Notes under the pieces: generated by a model | Seen by the model: only the letters and a program-made list of their open reading frames with translations | Told to the model about the DNA's origin: nothing | The model's database searches: none | Translations under genes and position numbers: made by a program | DNA from: a virus | Virus record (IMG/VR): IMGVR_UViG_3300028025_004617 | Coordinates: 1-64,000 of that record | Strand: one strand, 5' to 3' | DNA: 64,000 bases | Shown: piece after piece, positions 61,601 through 64,000 of the stretch | How the letters are laid out: every line of letters starts with the position of its first letter | How positions within the stretch are numbered: the stretch's first letter is position 1

Positions 61601-64000
61601 TTATTACCATCGTCAAAAAATGTTTTTCCACTAATTGATGTTGTGGTTGTTCCACTTAAAAATCCAGATAGTATATCTTTATTTTCTAATATTTTCTTTT
61701 TATATCTATGATAAATTGACCCCCATTTGATTATTAAATGATAAGGTACATAATGTGATGCACTTACCTCTCTGAATACTGTAGATAATTTTGTTTTACC
61801 ATAGAATTCATCTTGTAAATCTATAAATGGTAATGAGTTTAATAAAAGATACGCCGAACCAGCATACTTTCCGTATGATTGATTACCAAAATCGGATTCT
61901 AATTGTTTGTGAAAATATGGCGTATTTAAAATGCTTGCTGAACTATTCGTTCCAATTTTTATTTTTTCATCAAATAAGTTAGAATACTTACTCGGTGGAA
62001 CCCAATATGTTGGCGATGATGGTGCAGATATTAGTCCTTCTTTTGTATTAACTTCAAATAATTGTTTTAACTCTAAATCGGCTAAATTAAATGATGTTTG
62101 ATTCAAATAGTTCAAATAAGTGTCTGAATTAAATGGATAAATGTTTAACCTATAAGTTTCAGAATCGTATGTGTAATTCTTTAAATTTTCTTTTAGTTTA
62201 TTAAAAACACCATTATTGTCAAAATTCTTATTACCGCTGTAACTTGTTTCAATTGAAAATGATTTATTTTCGATTGTTTTTAGGTATGGTGTTGTTGGTA
62301 ACTTATCTTCAAAATATGGATATCTATCGAATGGTGAAAACGATAATAGATTTTCTGTTAATGTTGTAATGTTTGACATTGTTTTTAACAATCCAACAAC
62401 GTCAGGGTCTTCACTAAACATTTTTTGTATATTATCAAATTCTCTATCAGCCAATTCATTAATTGTATTTAATGAAAAATCCTCGGATAATGTTGCATAT
62501 CTACCTCTCTCATAAATTTCATATATGATTGAGGATATCGATTTATTAATATATGGGGTACCGATTGTTAACTGAAATAATGTGGCTATTTTGTGTAAAT
62601 CACCATCTGTATTTGAATTATCAAATATAAAATCAATTTTACTAGCGGAACCTTCGTTACCTGTTAATGAGTCTTGTCTTTTTGTACCTACCGCTTGATA
62701 GTTTTCTAAGAAGTCAATTTCAGGCCACAGAAACTTATCGTATGACCTTAATTTTTGTTGCAAATCAGGATCACCAGGATAAGCGATTACTTTTTGTTTG
62801 TTTGAGGTTTGTTTCTTTACTTCAGGCCAAGGATAAATTGAATCATTATTTTTTGACTCATCACTAAAACCTTTTAATATTTGTCTCCTTATTGTTGAAA
62901 CCTCAAATGATTTACTATGTACTTCTTTTAGTAATCTAATGTAAACCTCGGCATTTGCTAAAATAACCGCAAATATATTACGTATTGTTGGGTCAAACCC
63001 AATTCCCTTATCTTTATCTTTAACAATTTCATTCATCTTTCTTTCAACAAGGTCTTGTAATTTATTTCTTTGTTGAACGAATAATTGTTGCATATCATAG
63101 ATGTCTTTTAAAACACCTTGAATAGAAACCACATAACCACTTGCAATTAGTTTTACATAAGAATCAATTGGTTTTATTTTGTTTGAATAACTAAATGTTT
63201 CTTTCTTAAAATCATTCGCCGATTGTTTTAAAAACGTTTCGGTGAATATTTTAGTCTCTTTTAAATCTAAAGGATAATTTGTTATAATACTTTCTAATGT
63301 ACCATTAACTTTACTTCCTTTTATTTTAACATCTGTGATAGTTCTGTCCGCCATTCTATTATAAATGGCACCATCAACTTCTACTGTTTCCGCACTTAGG
63401 TTTCTTTTACTCCAATTTTGAACCGCGGATTCAAACTCTGTTAGTTTTTTTTCAAAATCTTTAACACCGACGAATAGTTTCATGTCAACCAATCCACCGA
63501 ATATTTCTTTTTCTAATATCTTATCTAAACTTCGAGCAATAACGATTAATTCTCTTAACGTTTTTGTTGGGAAGTTTTTATCGATTAAACCTTTTTGTTT
63601 ATATTCATCATAAACAGATTTTAACATTACGTAACCTTTTGAAGATTTTTTAATCTGTTTTTCTTTTGTTCCCTTTCTCTCGTTGAATTTTGCGGGTAAA
63701 TCATCTGATTCAACCATATACATATATGGTGCATTTAATATACCATCAAGTGGTATATCATTTAAAAACGCATAAGTTGATCCAACAAATGTTGTGGCAA
63801 TTTCAAAATTACCATTTGATTCATTATATTTTGAACTAAATTTAGTTAAATGTAGTCTGTATCTAATTGCCTTACCATAATATCCTTTTATTGTTAAATA
63901 AAAGATCGGCCAAGGTAAATGAAAGAACGCACCATATGGTGAATTTTGGGGTGATTCAAAGAGAGTCTTACCTCTAACATCAATAAAGTTAATGTTAATT
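58654..64000 (-). CDS. Giant baseplate/hub-like virion protein, 5' end outside the window (at least 1781 aa)
   Basis: The frame stays open past the internal ATG at 63723 to the window edge, adding at least 92 residues that are clearly coding (SPYGAFFHLPWPIFYLTIKG). The start is therefore not in the window. The long middle is helical then beta-rich. Near the C-terminus, YFYLKNVPMFRGSYWITEVS and NNIVTTFKGTRIPYASLPDP resemble tail-hub proteins that close with a Gly-x-Tyr-x-Ile-x-x-V segment. The last 40 residues (SKQLMKDLKVQDGDVVYFEI) look like a double-psi barrel fragment. Probably a central baseplate component; the exact T4 counterpart is unclear. Confidence 0.65.
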   Translation of the reverse strand, partial: ININFIDVRGKTLFESPQNSPYGAFFHLPWPIFYLTIKGYYGKAIRYRLHLTKFSSKYNESNGNFEIATTFVGSTYAFLNDIPLDGILNAPYMYMVESDDLPAKFNERKGTKEKQIKKSSKGYVMLKSVYDEYKQKGLIDKNFPTKTLRELIVIARSLDKILEKEIFGGLVDMKLFVGVKDFEKKLTEFESAVQNWSKRNLSAETVEVDGAIYNRMADRTITDVKIKGSKVNGTLESIITNYPLDLKETKIFTETFLKQSANDFKKETFSYSNKIKPIDSYVKLIASGYVVSIQGVLKDIYDMQQLFVQQRNKLQDLVERKMNEIVKDKDKGIGFDPTIRNIFAVILANAEVYIRLLKEVHSKSFEVSTIRRQILKGFSDESKNNDSIYPWPEVKKQTSNKQKVIAYPGDPDLQQKLRSYDKFLWPEIDFLENYQAVGTKRQDSLTGNEGSASKIDFIFDNSNTDGDLHKIATLFQLTIGTPYINKSISSIIYEIYERGRYATLSEDFSLNTINELADREFDNIQKMFSEDPDVVGLLKTMSNITTLTENLLSFSPFDRYPYFEDKLPTTPYLKTIENKSFSIETSYSGNKNFDNNGVFNKLKENLKNYTYDSETYRLNIYPFNSDTYLNYLNQTSFNLADLELKQLFEVNTKEGLISAPSSPTYWVPPSKYSNLFDEKIKIGTNSSASILNTPYFHKQLESDFGNQSYGKYAGSAYLLLNSLPFIDLQDEFYGKTKLSTVFREVSASHYVPYHLIIKWGSIYHRYKKKILENKDILSGFLSGTTTTSISGKTFFDDGNNLTFNVGENVNYTLQNVIGLHPLYDSVFHQIVNGYSHFLFSTGSTASFNNAYTAKTINVVREPVGDNGLYFTSFVDNSKIVSSDKYFTLLPSVGGSKNGFTNGLTASGNEQKNFKVLWCYDNESVTDYYDGKKFFDYDEYNKSYDFGTLFFDMVDYSGSYFTDLNKDEDDKYSLVTSEKRKIYDLIATFSPQILDKFEEYFLDFATEKLEEEIPYKVFPDYNVTGIVSGETKTIESHSVKYDKFQDLLKALVTIDKDDNNDNTDVNAIVTTLKEKQLKKLESVTQQILGTDNLLKLTIGNPKEIVPNVWNGFAEIDNVNRFEYNEYNSSQYSSNKMYIDLYVGREPSTDCYKNFFVTNNIELSEENVLTFRPLILIFAGWVKSKGGSYTPTKRDFQDYIKTKILRGPELRLGQYFTQLLPKLSTLSVKDSKNEVTIVNGYNDIPLKLELYNYFKSFNDKWVAGNSLGQRTLMEEFLFLDKANKDIGDQAYLSLEKLLPLEDAKNSKANLYSVISMLIQGTGFDMRGLPAYVNFYGTNESTKSRITPSKKIAENLFGTFLDVDYQDSSPKILIQYTGPTSKHLELADINEKYKFKNDSGNLFSGVGSPLVITTPQVFNQGDYAKSNKVVAFEVSIGDQNQGIFKSVQLDQTSIRNTTESFNVIENLGRSESGAAANQIDISLFDIYRQASYTCDVTCMGNVMIQPTMYFYLKNVPMFRGSYWITEVSHSIRNNNIVTTFKGTRIPYASLPDPKDSFLSSYRVLFDKITRTAIAKTKEQENSTTTGSTKNEQTYTTSDGKTFLSDMGDSKQAINGEKILLEQGVTEYGVPYNGYNEEKYIQKVSFNGKNYLRAQVITMGGPNYEIKETISMNIISRQTEHTIEPNPITWKDLSGSTRYFYSTKFDFDVAKPNLIIKGTTKFYNPKDIKTPIIVPPVGSGQINVNNITGPINAGPTGVKSGLALSKQLMKDLKVQDGDVVYFEII

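Noticed and set aside
1-64000. tRNA genes or integrase/attachment sites
   Set aside because: No cloverleaf-like sequences, integrase motifs or direct-repeat attachment sites were recognised by eye; a tRNAscan run would be needed to be certain about tRNAs.

Overview
The window is a 64 kb piece of a large, AT-rich, tailed-phage genome of the T4 type (contractile tail). It carries recognisable versions of T4 gp46/gp47, UvsX, gp32, gp41, a DnaG-type primase, a FEN-type 5' nuclease, NrdA/NrdB, baseplate gp6 and gp25, and its own sigma-70 factor. The host is most likely a Bacteroidota bacterium, probably flavobacterial. The evidence is a Bacteroidota-type histone-H1-like protein, SprB-type repeats in a fibre protein, a sigma factor resembling the short Bacteroidota RpoD, and TAnnTTTG-like promoter elements. 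The genetic code is standard. No tRNA, CRISPR array or insertion sequence was seen.

Layout. 1-2.4 kb: small genes of unknown function, two on the + strand, then a change to the minus strand, including the H1-like protein and an unlisted 58-residue membrane protein. 2.4-8.0 kb: proteins with motifs seen in T4-like virion or internal proteins (zinc ribbon, ParB/sulfiredoxin-like domain), an amidase-like protein lacking its zinc histidines, and a membrane/coiled-coil protein whose gene appears to continue through a -1 frameshift at an A10 run. 8.0-11.4 kb: sigma factor, an overlapping pair of membrane-anchored coiled-coil proteins that could be spanin-like, and ClpP. 11.5-12.3 kb: one + strand DnaQ-like exonuclease with its own terminator. 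12.3-19.6 kb: recombination and replication genes (gp46, gp47, RecB-like nuclease, primase, RuvC-like resolvase). 19.6-48.0 kb: a 28 kb block of baseplate and fibre genes, several with very long Thr-Pro linkers, ending with gp6 and gp25. 48.1-56.3 kb: NrdA, NrdB, gp41 helicase, 5' nuclease, UvsX, gp32. 56.4-64 kb: a LamG-fold protein, a ferritin-like protein, small proteins, and the 3' part of a giant baseplate/hub-like gene that runs off the right edge.

Transcription and translation. Almost everything is read leftwards. Many start codons overlap or abut the preceding stop (TAATG or TAATATG), suggesting translational coupling. Hairpin terminators punctuate the units (after clpP, resolvase, the 201-aa protein, nrdA, gp32, the LamG gene). 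A motif close to ATATTTATA lies 3-16 nt upstream of the starts of at least a dozen structural, lysis-region and accessory genes on both strands, always in the coding sense. The nucleotide-metabolism and helicase genes mostly lack it. It is a candidate phage-specific late promoter or initiation signal, perhaps read by the phage sigma factor. Function calls come from motif recognition by eye; no database search was run.
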